From Pseudopedobacter saltans DSM 12145 (lineage in GTDB: Bacteria; Bacteroidota; Bacteroidia; Sphingobacteriales; Sphingobacteriaceae), in contig NC_015177.1 of NCBI RefSeq assembly GCF_000190735.1, positions 3,968,001-4,032,000 on the forward strand: a DNA stretch of 64,000 nt, read 5' to 3'. The notes under the pieces are model-generated. The model saw only the letters and a list, made by a program, of their open reading frames with translations. It did not search any database and had not been told where the DNA came from. Made by a program: the position numbers and the translations under genes. Every line of letters begins with the position of its first letter. The stretch's first letter is position 1. Shown here piece after piece: positions 1 through 9,920 of the stretch.

Positions 1-408
1 ATTAGAAAGCAAGCAGCCGTCGTGAACAGAACGGTGAACATACTCGTCAACTAAAATAGTATCGTTTCTTTGGGCAATACAAGAGAATAGCGCCAGATTA
101 GCTTTATAGCCAGATGGAAATAATAAAGCGCTTTTGTTACCGTGGTTTTCGGCTAAAAAGCTTTCCACCTGCATGGTAGTTTCCGTATTTCCACTAATTA
201 ATCTTGATCCGGTTGACCCCATTAGCGATTTGGGATTTTCCAGAGCTGTTTTCAGGATTTGCTGTTGAAAAGTTTGGTCGCGGGTCAATCCTAAATAATC
301 ATTAGAACAGAAATCGATAGATGCTTTGCCGATTTTTAATTTCCGCAAAATCCCTTCGCTTTCACGTTGTTCAAGTCGGTTAAGCAATTGTGCTTGTAGC
401 GTTAACAT
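1..408 (-). CDS. bioF: 8-amino-7-oxononanoate synthase (BioF), N-terminal part
   Basis: This is the N-terminal 136 residues of a PLP enzyme of the alpha-oxoamine synthase family; the rest lies beyond the left edge. BioF condenses pimeloyl-ACP or pimeloyl-CoA with L-alanine in biotin synthesis. The reverse-strand translation begins MLTLQAQLLNRLEQRESEG and contains the family hallmarks FCSNDYLGL, GSTGSRLISGN and LFPSGYKANL. The ATG at 408 lies inside the 3' end of the upstream diiron-protein gene (29-nt overlap), so the two are probably co-translated. The related 2-amino-3-ketobutyrate CoA ligase is the main alternative; the short N-terminus and the NDYLGL/GSTGSR pattern favour BioF. Confidence 0.85.
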   Translation of the reverse strand, partial: MLTLQAQLLNRLEQRESEGILRKLKIGKASIDFCSNDYLGLTRDQTFQQQILKTALENPKSLMGSTGSRLISGNTETTMQVESFLAENHGNKSALLFPSGYKANLALFSCIAQRNDTILVDEYVHRSVHDGCLLSN

Positions 409-1012
409 AAGCTAAAACCTCTTTTGAAATGGCCGAAAACCAATTGGAAAATAATTGTTGCTCGATTTTCTGCATGTGGGAAGCATGTTGTTTCCAGTTA
501 CAATCAAATCGTTCTAATTGTGTTATCATTTCTTCCAAATGCCCTTCTTCTTCTAAAATGATAGATTTTACCATCACTTTTGAATGCTGTCTGGTTAAAA
601 CTTCCTGATATTGTGGATACAGCTCATCCGCTCGAACTTCTATAGCATAAGTGACAAAAAGGTATGAAGCATATTTTAGTTCGTTCCCACTCAGTGCAAA
701 TTGCTTTTTTAAATAGCGGCTGCATAATACGTCCAAAGACTGCAGGTATTGTCTGGTATATACCTTGCCCAACAAATCGTCTAAGAAGTAATATCTAAAG
801 GAATTTGGTGTTATTTTTTCAATTTGTTTCTTTAAATAATAAGCATGTCTGTGCTCTTCGGCGGCATGTTTTAGCTGGATAATATCTGTGGTATAAGGAT
901 GTTCACAGGCCGAAATTTTTCTGGCACCTGCGTTCTCCATAAAAGATAAAGTGTTAAGCCATTTTGCATGCAATTCGGAATGTTCTACAATATGTTGAAG
1001 CGTGGAAAGCAT
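380..1012 (-). CDS. ferritin-like diiron-type protein upstream of bioF
   Basis: This is a 210-residue soluble, helix-rich protein with no signal peptide. Two ExxH motifs are visible (E53-H56 in AEEHRH and E155-H158 in LEEEGH), about 100 residues apart, with acidic residues between them (E125, E130). That spacing is the arrangement of a four-helix ferritin-like carboxylate diiron protein, so an oxidase, oxygenase or iron-handling role is possible. The exact family is not recognised. Its end overlaps the start of bioF by 29 nt, and the divergent neighbour is a MocR-type regulator, so a link to biotin precursor supply is possible but unproven. The start at 1012 is the first ATG and leaves a 64-bp divergent gap. 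Confidence 0.7.
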   Translation of the reverse strand: MLSTLQHIVEHSELHAKWLNTLSFMENAGARKISACEHPYTTDIIQLKHAAEEHRHAYYLKKQIEKITPNSFRYYFLDDLLGKVYTRQYLQSLDVLCSRYLKKQFALSGNELKYASYLFVTYAIEVRADELYPQYQEVLTRQHSKVMVKSIILEEEGHLEEMITQLERFDCNWKQHASHMQKIEQQLFSNWFSAISKEVLAYVNATSTIA

Positions 1013-1076
1013 ATTTCTACTTTTTTGATAAAAGTATTACCTTTCCGGATGGTTTGGTTGTGCCAGTTTTTAAATT

Positions 1077-2552
1077 ATGGATAGTCCGGTTGAGATACCT
1101 TTTAAAAGTTTTATACAGATTGACCGAAAATCGGAGGTAGCGGTGTTTATGCAAATTGCCAATCAGCTGATTTATGCCATTCAGAGAAATCTGGTTTTAC
1201 CAGGAACAAAATTACCAGGAACCAGAGTTTTAGGTGAATTGCTGGATGTGCATCGCAATACCATTACTGCTGTTTATGACGAACTTTATGCACAGGGTTG
1301 GGTAGAAATAAAACCGAATCAGGGAACTTTTATAAGTTCCGAACTACCTTTCACAGAAAAATTGCGATCGGGAATGCCCGAATATGTTTATCCACAACAG
1401 ACAGGATTTACTTTCAGAAAATCTAATTTACTGGATAACCCTTTTGAAAATACCACCTGTGATTACGTTTTTAATGATGGCGTACCTGATGTCCGTTTAA
1501 CCCAGTTGAATGACATTTCTCGATTTTACAGTGCGAATATCAAACGGCGAAGCAACCGAAAAAGAATGGGTTATTATAACCAGGAAGGAAGTGAATATTT
1601 TAAATATCAATTATCCTATTACCTTAATTTGTCGCGTGGCCTCCCTGTTTCGACTAATAATTTGCTGATTACCCGCAGTATTGAAATGAGTTTGTTTATC
1701 ATCTCGGAAATCCTGCTTTCTGCACAAGACACAGTTGTGGTGGGAAGATTGAGTTATTTTTCGGCAAATATGATCTTTCAAAAATCGGGAGCGCGAATAA
1801 AAACTATTCCGGTAGACGAAGAGGGAATTGACACCGATGCTTTACAAAAACTATGCGAACAGCAGCAGATTAGAATGGTGTATGTTACACCACATCATCA
1901 TTATCCAACGACTGTAAGTTTAAGCGTACCAAGAAGGATGGAGCTGTTGAGATTGGCGAATCACTATGGTTTTGTGATTGTAGAAGATGACTATGACTAT
2001 GATTTTCGTTATGATAAACAGCCGCTTTTACCATTGACCGGTGCAAATGCAACGGGTATGGTAATTTATGTTGGGTCTTTTGGGAAATCCCTGGCTCCGG
2101 GCTTTCGTACCGGATTTATTGTTGCGCCGGATAACCTGATGCGCGAAATGCGTAAATATCTGGGAATTATAGATCGTCAGGGCGATATTGTAATGGAGCA
2201 GGCGTTGGGGGAGATGATTGAGGATGGGGTGATTCACCGACACCTGAAGAAATCATTGAAAATCTATCAGGAACGCAGGGATTTTATGGCCGATTTATTA
2301 ACGAATGATTTTGAGGAATATCTGAGTTTTCAAAAACCAAATGGCGGTTTAGCGTTTTGGTTGCGCTGGGAAAAACCTGTTAATTTATTACAGATGAGCT
2401 ATCAATGTGCAAAATCCAATCTTTTTATACCTAAAACTTTACTTTATCAAACTAAAGACCTGTCCGGAATGAGATTGGGTTTTGGGAGCATGGATGAAGG
2501 AGAAATAAAAGAAAGCCTGGGGATTTTGAAAAGATGTTGCTCGGATTTGTAA
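1077..2552 (+). CDS. MocR/PdxR-type GntR regulator fused to aminotransferase domain
   Basis: This 491-residue protein has an N-terminal GntR winged helix (about residues 14-85, including GTKLPGTRVLGELLDVHRNTITAVYDEL in outline) followed by a fold-type I aminotransferase domain (about 125-490). The PLP-binding region is conserved: EDDYDYDFRY, and VGSFGKSLAPGFRTG with the likely Schiff-base lysine. MocR proteins sense PLP or amino compounds and act on nearby, often divergent, genes. Here the divergent partner is the diiron protein-bioF pair, an unusual target because BioF is itself a PLP enzyme. Function as regulator is known for the family; the target is inferred from position. A terminator and tRNA genes on the opposite strand follow. 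Confidence 0.88.
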   Translation: MDSPVEIPFKSFIQIDRKSEVAVFMQIANQLIYAIQRNLVLPGTKLPGTRVLGELLDVHRNTITAVYDELYAQGWVEIKPNQGTFISSELPFTEKLRSGMPEYVYPQQTGFTFRKSNLLDNPFENTTCDYVFNDGVPDVRLTQLNDISRFYSANIKRRSNRKRMGYYNQEGSEYFKYQLSYYLNLSRGLPVSTNNLLITRSIEMSLFIISEILLSAQDTVVVGRLSYFSANMIFQKSGARIKTIPVDEEGIDTDALQKLCEQQQIRMVYVTPHHHYPTTVSLSVPRRMELLRLANHYGFVIVEDDYDYDFRYDKQPLLPLTGANATGMVIYVGSFGKSLAPGFRTGFIVAPDNLMREMRKYLGIIDRQGDIVMEQALGEMIEDGVIHRHLKKSLKIYQERRDFMADLLTNDFEEYLSFQKPNGGLAFWLRWEKPVNLLQMSYQCAKSNLFIPKTLLYQTKDLSGMRLGFGSMDEGEIKESLGILKRCCSDL

Positions 2553-2624
2553 ACTGCCAGTTTTATAAAAGAATTGGTGTATAAAAAATAGATATTGGAT
2601 GGAATTAAATTCTATGGAGGAAAC

Positions 2625-2660
2625 AAAAAATCCCGCTCTACTTGCTGTAAAGCGGGATTG
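2625..2660 (-). terminator. terminator after tRNA-Glu
   Basis: Inverted repeat AATCCCGCT (2629-2637) / AGCGGGATT (2651-2659) is followed on the minus strand by a run of T. It would end the tRNA transcript and sits between the tRNAs and the convergent MocR gene. Confidence 0.8.
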
Positions 2661-2732
2661 TAGCCCGTAGGGGAATCGAACCCCTGTTTCAAGAATGAAA
2701 ATCTTGCGTCCTAACCCCTAGACGAACGGGCC
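2661..2732 (-). tRNA. tRNA-Glu (anticodon TTC)
   Basis: The reverse strand folds as a complete cloverleaf: acceptor GGCCCGT paired with ACGGGCT plus discriminator A, a T-arm with GGTTCGATTCC, and an anticodon loop TTTTCAT carrying TTC. The 3' CCA is not encoded. It is separated by about 30 nt from the initiator tRNA gene on the same strand, probably in one transcript. Confidence 0.95.
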
Positions 2733-2761
2733 AAAAAAGGATTGTCTTTCAAATCCTTAGG

Positions 2762-2834
<73 letters not shown>

Positions 2835-2978
2835 CTATATTTTATGTTCAAAACTTCAAATTTCTAAAGCAATCGCTGCTTTTTTATTCGTTAGAAGATT
2901 TATATCTTGTTCCGAATTGGACTGCAAAGATATAATTCGTTTCTTTGTGTTCCAAATAAATTTTAAAAAATATTTTAA

Positions 2979-3857
2979 ATGTCGCACAAAGCAGGTTTCG
3001 TAAGCATCGTAGGAAAGCCAAACGCAGGTAAATCAACATTGATGAACACACTGGTAGGAGAGAAAATGGCCATTATTACGTCAAAAGCTCAAACAACCAG
3101 ACATCGTATTATAGGAATTGTAAATGAAGAAGATTATCAGATCGTCTTTTCGGATACACCAGGTATTATAAAACCAGCCTATAAATTGCAGGAGTCTATG
3201 ATGGATGCAGTACAGGGTTCGTTGGTGGATGCGGACATATTGTTGTTTGTAACCGATATTAATGAAAAACACGACGAACAGGATGTGTTAGATAAAATCA
3301 AAGGGTCAACAGCAAAATTATTGGTGCTCATCAATAAAATCGATGAGTCTACCCAGGAAAAGGTGGAGGAAAAGATAAATTATTGGAGAGATAAATTAAA
3401 TCCTGATGGAATAGTAGGCATTTCTGCGCTGCATAATTATAATGTAGAACAGATTATGGGTTTTATAAAAGATAATTTGCCGGAGCATCCACCATATTAC
3501 GATAAAGACGAACTTACCACACGAAGTGAAAGGTTTTTTGTTTCGGAGATGATCAGAGAGAAAATCTTTAAATTTTATAAAAAAGAAATCCCTTATAGTA
3601 CAGAAGTTTTGGTCACTTCTTTTAAAGAGAGCAAAAACCTGATTAAAATAAGTGCAGAGGTAGTGGTGGAACGAGAGTCACAAAAAAATATTTTGATTGG
3701 TACGGGTGGTTCTATGTTAAAGAAGATTGGGACCTATGCCAGACAGGATATGGAAGATTTTTTGCAGAAAAAGGTATTTCTTGAAATTTTTGTGAAAGTG
3801 ATTCCTGATTGGAGAAACAGGGGTAATTACCTGAAAAGTTTTGGCTACGAAGAATAG
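2979..3857 (+). CDS. era: GTPase Era
   Basis: This is a 292-residue GTPase that binds the 3' end of 16S rRNA and acts in late 30S subunit maturation. The P-loop GKPNAGKST lies at residues 12-20, switch/G3 is DTPG, and the specificity motif is NKID. The C-terminal third is the type II KH RNA-binding domain, with VVERESQKNILIGTGGSML as its recognisable core. Length is normal for the family. der follows after 108 bp, a common Bacteroidota pairing. The upstream tRNA genes are on the opposite strand, so its promoter must lie within 2835-2978. Confidence 0.97.
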   Translation: MSHKAGFVSIVGKPNAGKSTLMNTLVGEKMAIITSKAQTTRHRIIGIVNEEDYQIVFSDTPGIIKPAYKLQESMMDAVQGSLVDADILLFVTDINEKHDEQDVLDKIKGSTAKLLVLINKIDESTQEKVEEKINYWRDKLNPDGIVGISALHNYNVEQIMGFIKDNLPEHPPYYDKDELTTRSERFFVSEMIREKIFKFYKKEIPYSTEVLVTSFKESKNLIKISAEVVVERESQKNILIGTGGSMLKKIGTYARQDMEDFLQKKVFLEIFVKVIPDWRNRGNYLKSFGYEE

Positions 3858-3907
3858 TTTCTAAGAAACAATTTAGCTGATGTCGCGAAACAGCGATTTT
3901 ATTTGAC

Positions 3908-3915
3908 TATTTTTG
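3908..3915 (+). promoter_or_regulatory. possible -7 promoter box before der
   Basis: TATTTTTG matches the Bacteroidota -7 consensus TAnnTTTG exactly, 51 bp before the der ATG. No convincing -33 TTTG is seen at the usual spacing, so this is tentative. Confidence 0.3.
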
Positions 3916-3965
3916 CGGATTAAATAATTATGCCGGCATGATAAGGCTGGGAAAAATATAAATAT

Positions 3966-5267
3966 ATGGGAAATATAGTAGCGATCGTCGGGAGACCGAA
4001 CGTAGGAAAGTCGACTTTGTACAATAGGCTTACGGAAACGCGTAAGGCCATTGTAGACGACATGAGCGGGGTAACCCGTGACAGACATTATGGATTGGCA
4101 GAATGGACAGATAAAACCTTTACGGTAATTGATACTGGAGGGTATGTTGCCAACTCAGAGGATATTTTTGAAATTGCGATCAGAGAACAGGTTTTAATAG
4201 CTATCGAAGAGGCCACCGCAATTATTTTTATGGTAGATGTTACTACTGGAATCACTGATTTAGATGATGACATTGCTGGCATTCTGAGAAGAAGTAAAAA
4301 GCCGGTTTTTGTGACCGCTAATAAAGTAGACAACAATATGTTGTTGGCAGAAGCAGCACAATTCTATAGTTTTGGATTGGGTGAAATCTATTCTCTTTCG
4401 TCTATGACAGGCTCAGGAACAGGTGAGTTGTTAGATGACGTGATTAAAACTTTTGATGAAACTGAGGAAATTCAAAATGAATTACCTGTTTATGCAATTG
4501 TTGGAAGACCGAATGTGGGTAAATCATCCATGATTAATGCGTTGTTGGGTAAAGATAGAAATATAGTTACCAATGTAGCAGGAACTACCAGAGACTCTAT
4601 TCATATCCACTACAAGCAATTTGGACATGATTTTATGCTGGTGGATACGGCAGGTTTACGTAAGAAGACCAAAGTAAGGGAAAATATAGAGTTTTATTCT
4701 GTAATGCGTACTATAGGCGCTTTGGAGGAAGCAGATGTTATAATCCTTATGTTAGATGCCACGGAAGGAATAGAGTCGCAAGACATCAATATATTCCATT
4801 TAGCGGAAAAGAATCGTAAGGGGCTGGTTTTGGTTGTTAATAAATGGGATTTGGTAGAGAAAGATCACAAAACGGCCAAAGCCTTTGAACAGAAGATCAA
4901 TGAGAAAATAGCTCCATTTACTGACGTTCCGATTATTTTTACGTCAGTTACAGAAAAACAGCGTATTTTTAAGGTTTTAGAGGCTGCACAAAAGGTTTAT
5001 GACAATAGGAAGAAAAAAATCAGTACTTCTAAACTGAACGATTTCCTATTACCGATTATTGAGAATACTCCTCCGCCAGCAACAAAAGGAAAGCATATCA
5101 AAATCAAATATATTACACAGATTAGTGCATCTACACCAATGTTTGCCTTTTTCTGTAATCTTCCGCAATATATAAAAGACCCGTATAAACGTTTTTTAGA
5201 AAATAAGCTGAGGGAACAATTTGATTTTACTGGAGTTCCTATTCAATTATTCTTTAGACAGAAATAA
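3966..5267 (+). CDS. der: ribosome biogenesis GTPase Der (EngA)
   Basis: This 433-residue protein carries two tandem GTPase domains. The first has [10 protein letters not shown] (residues 8-17), DTGG and NKVD; the second has GRPNVGKSS (about 180-188), DTAGLRKK and NKWD. A C-terminal KH-like domain follows (about 350-433). Der is essential for 50S subunit assembly. Length and motif order are standard. It is followed by a strong bidirectional terminator shared with the convergent sugar-symporter gene, so era and der form a short housekeeping unit. Confidence 0.97.
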   Translation: MGNIVAIVGRPNVGKSTLYNRLTETRKAIVDDMSGVTRDRHYGLAEWTDKTFTVIDTGGYVANSEDIFEIAIREQVLIAIEEATAIIFMVDVTTGITDLDDDIAGILRRSKKPVFVTANKVDNNMLLAEAAQFYSFGLGEIYSLSSMTGSGTGELLDDVIKTFDETEEIQNELPVYAIVGRPNVGKSSMINALLGKDRNIVTNVAGTTRDSIHIHYKQFGHDFMLVDTAGLRKKTKVRENIEFYSVMRTIGALEEADVIILMLDATEGIESQDINIFHLAEKNRKGLVLVVNKWDLVEKDHKTAKAFEQKINEKIAPFTDVPIIFTSVTEKQRIFKVLEAAQKVYDNRKKKISTSKLNDFLLPIIENTPPPATKGKHIKIKYITQISASTPMFAFFCNLPQYIKDPYKRFLENKLREQFDFTGVPIQLFFRQK

Positions 5268-5290
5268 TTTTTAACAAATTTATATTCATA

Positions 5291-5329
5291 AAAAAGCGGC
5301 ACTTGAAAATTTCAAGCGCCGCTTTTTTA
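5291..5329. terminator. bidirectional terminator between der and the symporter gene
   Basis: AAAAAGCGGC and GCCGCTTTTTT form a long stem flanking a short inner stem (CTTGAAA/TTTCAAG), with A-tracts on the left and T-tracts on the right. It can therefore serve both convergent genes. Confidence 0.9.
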
Positions 5330-5343
5330 TTGTAATGTGCCGT

Positions 5344-7017
5344 TTACCAATATACAGAGTATAGGGCAACTAATAATAATATAATGATTAATGAACCTAC
5401 AATAAACCCAGGGTGAGCATTGAACATCTTCGTGTCAACCTCTAAACCTTGTGGAGTAACTCCTCGTTTATTATCTATCAGAGAAATGATGATCATACCT
5501 ACGATACAGATCACGAATACAAAACCCATTCTATCCAAGAAAGGAATTTCATACAAGCCAGAGGAAGCACTCTTAACTGCAAATCCGAAATCGTATAGGA
5601 AAGAAAGATCCATCATAGTAGGTAATACTTTGAAGAATACAGATAATAGGAAACCCCCGATTGTTGCGAATAACGCTGCGTTTGAAGTTGCTTTCTTCCA
5701 GAAGAAACCTAGGATAAACATAGCGAAGATACCTGGTGATACGAAACCTGTATACTCCTGAATATATTGGAAACCACCTTTTTTATCTATTCCTAAGTAG
5801 GGAGCAATGATAACAGCTAAAATCATAGAAATGATTACCGTAATTTTACCAACCTTTACCAGGTTTGCTTCAGAAGCAGTTGGATTTAGTTTTTTCTGGT
5901 AAACGTCTAATGTGAAAATAGTTGCTATACTGTTTGCTTTACCGGCTAAAGAAGCTACAATTGCTGCAGTTAAAGCCGCAAAAGAAAGACCTTTTAAACC
6001 CGTAGGAAGTAAGTTCAATAATACTGGATATGCTTTATCAGGGTTGATTTCTCCAGCTTGCATCATTTCTGCGTGAAAAAATCCTTTTTGGTAAAGAACA
6101 AATGCCGCAATCCCTGGTAATACCACAATGATAGGCATTAACATTTTCAAGAAAGCTGCAAATAAAATACCGTTTCTTGCTGTTTTTAAATCAGCTCCCA
6201 AAGCTCTTTGAGTGATGTATTGGTTACAACCCCAATAGTTTAAGTTCACAATCCAAAGACCTCCGACTAGCATGGTTAAACCCGGTACATCTAGATAATG
6301 CGGACTCGTTTTATCAAAAATCATATGGAAATGGTCAGGTGCTTCTTTGGTTAAAATAGTAAAACCATTAAGTGTGCCCTGTACCCCATGTGCATCTGAA
6401 ACAAGATTTAAAGCAAGATAAGTAGTTATTAAGCCACCAAGAATTAAGAAGAAAACCTGGATAACATCTGTAAATCCGATAACTTTCATTCCTCCTAAAG
6501 TAATTACGATAGAGAAGATGGCTAAGGCATACATACATAGCGTTAAATCCAATCCTGAAATACTGGTAATGGCAAGCGCTCCCAGGTAAAGGATAGAAGT
6601 TAAATTAACAACAACGTAAAGCAATAACCAGAAAACAGCCATGATCATGGCTACTGTCCCATTGTAACGCTGATTAAGAAATTGTGGCATGGTAAATATC
6701 TTATTTTTAAGATATACCGGAATGAAAAATATAGCCACAATAATTAATGTTGCTGCCGCCATCCATTCGTAGGCCGCAATCGCTAACCCTAATGTAAAGC
6801 CAGATCCGCTCATTCCAATGAATTGCTCCGCAGAGATGTTAGATGCAATTAAAGAAGCACCGATAGCCCACCATGTAAGTGAACCCTCTGCTAAGAAATA
6901 ATCTTTAGAACTAGCACTTTCTGCTTTTTTTCGGTTGTAAATCCATAGACCGTAACCCGCTACGATCAGGAAGTAGATCAGAAATACAATGTAATCTGAC
7001 GTCTGAAGTGTATTCAT
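5344..7017 (-). CDS. sodium/solute symporter, probable xylose transporter
   Basis: This is a 557-residue integral membrane protein of the sodium:solute symporter (SSS, SGLT-like) family with about 14 hydrophobic segments. Hallmarks include SNISAEQFIGMSGSG near residue 60 and GGLWIVNLNYWGCNQYITQRAL in the middle, typical of sodium/sugar symporters. It is the third gene after xylB and xylA on the same strand (36 nt after xylA), so the natural substrate is inferred to be D-xylose, perhaps also other monosaccharides. It acts in the inner membrane. The reading frame is intact. Expression should follow the operon promoter and operator at 9907-9951. Confidence 0.88.
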   Translation of the reverse strand: MNTLQTSDYIVFLIYFLIVAGYGLWIYNRKKAESASSKDYFLAEGSLTWWAIGASLIASNISAEQFIGMSGSGFTLGLAIAAYEWMAAATLIIVAIFFIPVYLKNKIFTMPQFLNQRYNGTVAMIMAVFWLLLYVVVNLTSILYLGALAITSISGLDLTLCMYALAIFSIVITLGGMKVIGFTDVIQVFFLILGGLITTYLALNLVSDAHGVQGTLNGFTILTKEAPDHFHMIFDKTSPHYLDVPGLTMLVGGLWIVNLNYWGCNQYITQRALGADLKTARNGILFAAFLKMLMPIIVVLPGIAAFVLYQKGFFHAEMMQAGEINPDKAYPVLLNLLPTGLKGLSFAALTAAIVASLAGKANSIATIFTLDVYQKKLNPTASEANLVKVGKITVIISMILAVIIAPYLGIDKKGGFQYIQEYTGFVSPGIFAMFILGFFWKKATSNAALFATIGGFLLSVFFKVLPTMMDLSFLYDFGFAVKSASSGLYEIPFLDRMGFVFVICIVGMIIISLIDNKRGVTPQGLEVDTKMFNAHPGFIVGSLIIILLLVALYSVYW

Positions 7018-7053
7018 CTATTTAATTAGTTTGGTTTGGAAGCACCGAATTTA

Positions 7054-8385
7054 TCAAAAAATATAATTATTAATAACGTTTTCTAAAAATTCTTGCTTAC
7101 CGCTTCTCATTTTAGGTTCGCCATTACTAATTGCATATGCTTTTAAATCTTCTAAGCTCAATTTACCTTCTTCAAACTCTTTTCCTTTTCCAGAATCAAA
7201 CGAAGCGTATCTCTCAGTTCTTATTTTATTATAGTCAGAATTTGAAAGAATTTCATCAGCAACCAGCAGTGCTTTAGCGAAGATATCCATGCCGCCAACA
7301 TGTGCGTAGAATAAATCTTCCGGATCTGTAGAGTTTCTCCTGATTTTTGCGTCGAAGTTTACACCTCCGCCTTGTAAACCACCACCGCTAAGGATAATCA
7401 GCATAGATTCAACCAGTTCGTTGATGTTGTTAGGGAATTGATCGGTGTCCCATCCGTTTTGGTAGTCACCTCTGTTTGCATCAATAGACCCCAATAAACC
7501 AGCATCTACGGCAACTTGCAATTCATGTTGGAAAGTATGTCCGGCTAGTGTAGCATGGTTAACTTCCAGATTTAATTTGAAATCATTCAATAAATCGTAT
7601 TGTCTTAAAAATCCGATAACTGTTTCCGCATCGTAATCATATTGATGTTTAGATGGTTCGCAAGGTTTTGGTTCAATAAAGAAAGTCCCTTTGAAACCAT
7701 TTTTTCTAGCATAGTCTTTTACAGTATGTAAGAATTTTGCGAAATGTTCTTTCTCACGTTTCATGTCCGTATTTAATAAAGACATATAACCTTCTCTGCC
7801 GCCCCAGAAAACATAATTTTCTCCTCCTAAGGCTATGGTAGCATCGATTGCGGCTTTAACTTGTGCAGCGCCATGTGTTAATACATGAAAATCCGGGTTG
7901 GTAATAGCACCATTCATGTATCTTCTGTTAGAAAACAAATTGGCTGTACCCCAAAGTAATTTTACTCCGCTTTCTTTTTGTTTCTGCTGCGCATACTCTA
8001 CTAAAGCCTGTAGTCTTCTTTCGTTTTCAAGAATATCTGTTCCGTAATCAACCACGTCAACATCATGGAAACAATAGTAAGGAATATTCATTTTCGTGAT
8101 AAACTCAAAAGCAGCATCCATTTTATCCTTTGCTCTCTCAATAGGATCTTTTTTTGCATCCCAAGGAAATATATGAGTAGGTTCTCCAAAAGGATCTGCA
8201 CCATTCCCACAGAACGAATGCCAATAAGCACAAGCAAATTTCAAGTGCTCTTTCATCGTTTTACCGCCAACTATTCTGTTTTCGTCATAAAATCTAAAAG
8301 CCAATGGGTTTTTAGATTCTTTTCCTTCATATTGAATTTTTCCAATCCCTTTAAAAAATTCGGTTTCTCCTGTAATGATTGACAT
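7054..8385 (-). CDS. xylA: xylose isomerase
   Basis: This 443-residue TIM-barrel enzyme interconverts D-xylose and D-xylulose using two divalent metals. Family signatures include [23 protein letters not shown] (metal-binding glutamate), [13 protein letters not shown] (metal-binding histidine and glutamate) and GSIDANRGD. Its length fits the class II (long) xylose isomerases common in Bacteroidota. It starts 3 nt after xylB ends, so the two are translationally coupled. It lies between the kinase and transporter genes of one xylose operon. Confidence 0.97.
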   Translation of the reverse strand: MSIITGETEFFKGIGKIQYEGKESKNPLAFRFYDENRIVGGKTMKEHLKFACAYWHSFCGNGADPFGEPTHIFPWDAKKDPIERAKDKMDAAFEFITKMNIPYYCFHDVDVVDYGTDILENERRLQALVEYAQQKQKESGVKLLWGTANLFSNRRYMNGAITNPDFHVLTHGAAQVKAAIDATIALGGENYVFWGGREGYMSLLNTDMKREKEHFAKFLHTVKDYARKNGFKGTFFIEPKPCEPSKHQYDYDAETVIGFLRQYDLLNDFKLNLEVNHATLAGHTFQHELQVAVDAGLLGSIDANRGDYQNGWDTDQFPNNINELVESMLIILSGGGLQGGGVNFDAKIRRNSTDPEDLFYAHVGGMDIFAKALLVADEILSNSDYNKIRTERYASFDSGKGKEFEEGKLSLEDLKAYAISNGEPKMRSGKQEFLENVINNYIF

Positions 8386-8388
8386 TTT

Positions 8389-9879
8389 TTATATTGCTTT
8401 TAATTTTTTGTTTAGTAATTGTAATTCTTTCCATTCCTGATAGATTTCCTCATATTTCGCTGTTTCGTCGGGCTCTATCGTTTTTATTTTCCTGATATTT
8501 TTAAATGCTTCTGATGGTGTTTTGTAATATCCTAATCCAATTCCCGCACCCAAAGCAGCACCCACGCTACCATCGTTTTCATAGAGTTCTACAGGAACTC
8601 CGGTTGCGTTTACATAATCTCTCTGGAAGACTTCACTTAAAAAAAGATTAGAGTTTCCTGCTTTAATGATTTTTGGATCAAGTCCGTTCTCTTTCATAAT
8701 ATCCAGCCCGTACCTGAAAGAAAATGCAATTCCTTCCTGCATCGCTTTCAGAATGTGAGCGGTTCCATGTTGGTTTAAATCAATGTTTTCTATATGTGCG
8801 CCAACTAACTTATTGTTAAGCATACGTTCAGCTCCGTTTCCAAAAGGTAAAACCCGAAGGCCATTACTCCCTGTGGAAATTGATTGCGCCATTTTATTCA
8901 TTTCCGGATAGGAAAGCTCCTTTGTCAATAATTTCTTTGCCCAACTGTATAAAATGCCGGTTCCGTTAATACACAAAAGAACTCCGGTACGTATTTTATC
9001 CTGCAAATAATTTACGTGAGCAAAAGTGTTAATACGCGATTCGTTATCATATACCAATTGATCACTTACTCCATAAATAACACCAGAAGTTCCAGCGGTC
9101 GAAGCTACTTCTCCTGGTTCCAATACATTTAGAGAAAGTGCATTATTTGGTTGGTCTCCAGCTTTATATGTTACTTTTACATCCCCCGAAAGGCCCAGTT
9201 CTTTTGCGATTTCAGAATTGATTTTGCCATGTTCGGAGAAAACAGGTTTTACCTCTGGAAGTAAAGATTTCTCAAATTCAAAATACGTCAGTATTGATTC
9301 AGACAATCGATTGTTTTTGAAATCCCAAAAAACTCCTTCGGATAAAGAACTGATACTTGAGCTTATCTCTCCCGTTAGTTTTGTTGCGATGAAATCACCC
9401 GGAAGCATGATTTTGTATATCTTTTCATAAACCTCGGGTTCATGCTCTTTAACCCATGCCAGTTTTGAAGCGGTAAAATTTCCGGGAGAGTTTAAATGGT
9501 GTTTTAAGCTATAAGACTGTCCAATGCTTTTAAAAGCTTCGTTGCCTATTTCAACTGCCCGGCTATCACACCAGATTATTGAATTCCTAAGAGGTGTATG
9601 TTGTTTATCTACCACAACAAGCCCATGCATCTGATACGCAATGCCAATAGCAGCAATATCAGCGGGGTTATATTTTTTTGTTGCATGCGCTTTTTGTATC
9701 GCAAGCACGGTGTTTTGCCACCATTTTTCGGGACTTTGTTCCGCCCATCCAACCTGCGTAGAGATAATCTCTTCTTCAGTTTCTGGATAATGTACTGAGC
9801 ATAGCGTTTTTTGAGAATTAGCTTCTACAACAGAGACTTTTATAGAAGACGTACCCAAATCTATACCTAAAAAAAGCAT
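8389..9879 (-). CDS. xylB: xylulokinase
   Basis: This is a 496-residue sugar kinase of the FGGY family that phosphorylates D-xylulose to xylulose 5-phosphate, feeding the pentose phosphate pathway. The N-terminal phosphate-binding motif GIDLGTSSIKVSVV, the substrate-region motif GIAYQMHGLV and the second-domain ATP motif TAGTSGVIYG are visible. It is the first gene of the xylB-xylA-symporter operon. Its start at 9879 lies about 28 nt downstream of a palindromic operator and a good Bacteroidota promoter. Confidence 0.95.
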   Translation of the reverse strand: MLFLGIDLGTSSIKVSVVEANSQKTLCSVHYPETEEEIISTQVGWAEQSPEKWWQNTVLAIQKAHATKKYNPADIAAIGIAYQMHGLVVVDKQHTPLRNSIIWCDSRAVEIGNEAFKSIGQSYSLKHHLNSPGNFTASKLAWVKEHEPEVYEKIYKIMLPGDFIATKLTGEISSSISSLSEGVFWDFKNNRLSESILTYFEFEKSLLPEVKPVFSEHGKINSEIAKELGLSGDVKVTYKAGDQPNNALSLNVLEPGEVASTAGTSGVIYGVSDQLVYDNESRINTFAHVNYLQDKIRTGVLLCINGTGILYSWAKKLLTKELSYPEMNKMAQSISTGSNGLRVLPFGNGAERMLNNKLVGAHIENIDLNQHGTAHILKAMQEGIAFSFRYGLDIMKENGLDPKIIKAGNSNLFLSEVFQRDYVNATGVPVELYENDGSVGAALGAGIGLGYYKTPSEAFKNIRKIKTIEPDETAKYEEIYQEWKELQLLNKKLKAI

Positions 9880-9906
9880 ATATATTACTGTTTAGTTATG
9901 CCGATG

Positions 9907-9920
9907 TGCAACCGGTTGCA
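9907..9920. promoter_or_regulatory. LacI-family operator (perfect 14-bp palindrome)
   Basis: TGCAACCGGTTGCA is a perfect palindrome with a central CG, the form typical of LacI-family operators. It abuts the -7 box of the xylB promoter and would cover the transcription start, so binding of the adjacent LacI-type protein should block transcription. It lies 61 bp before that regulator's own start. Confidence 0.8.
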
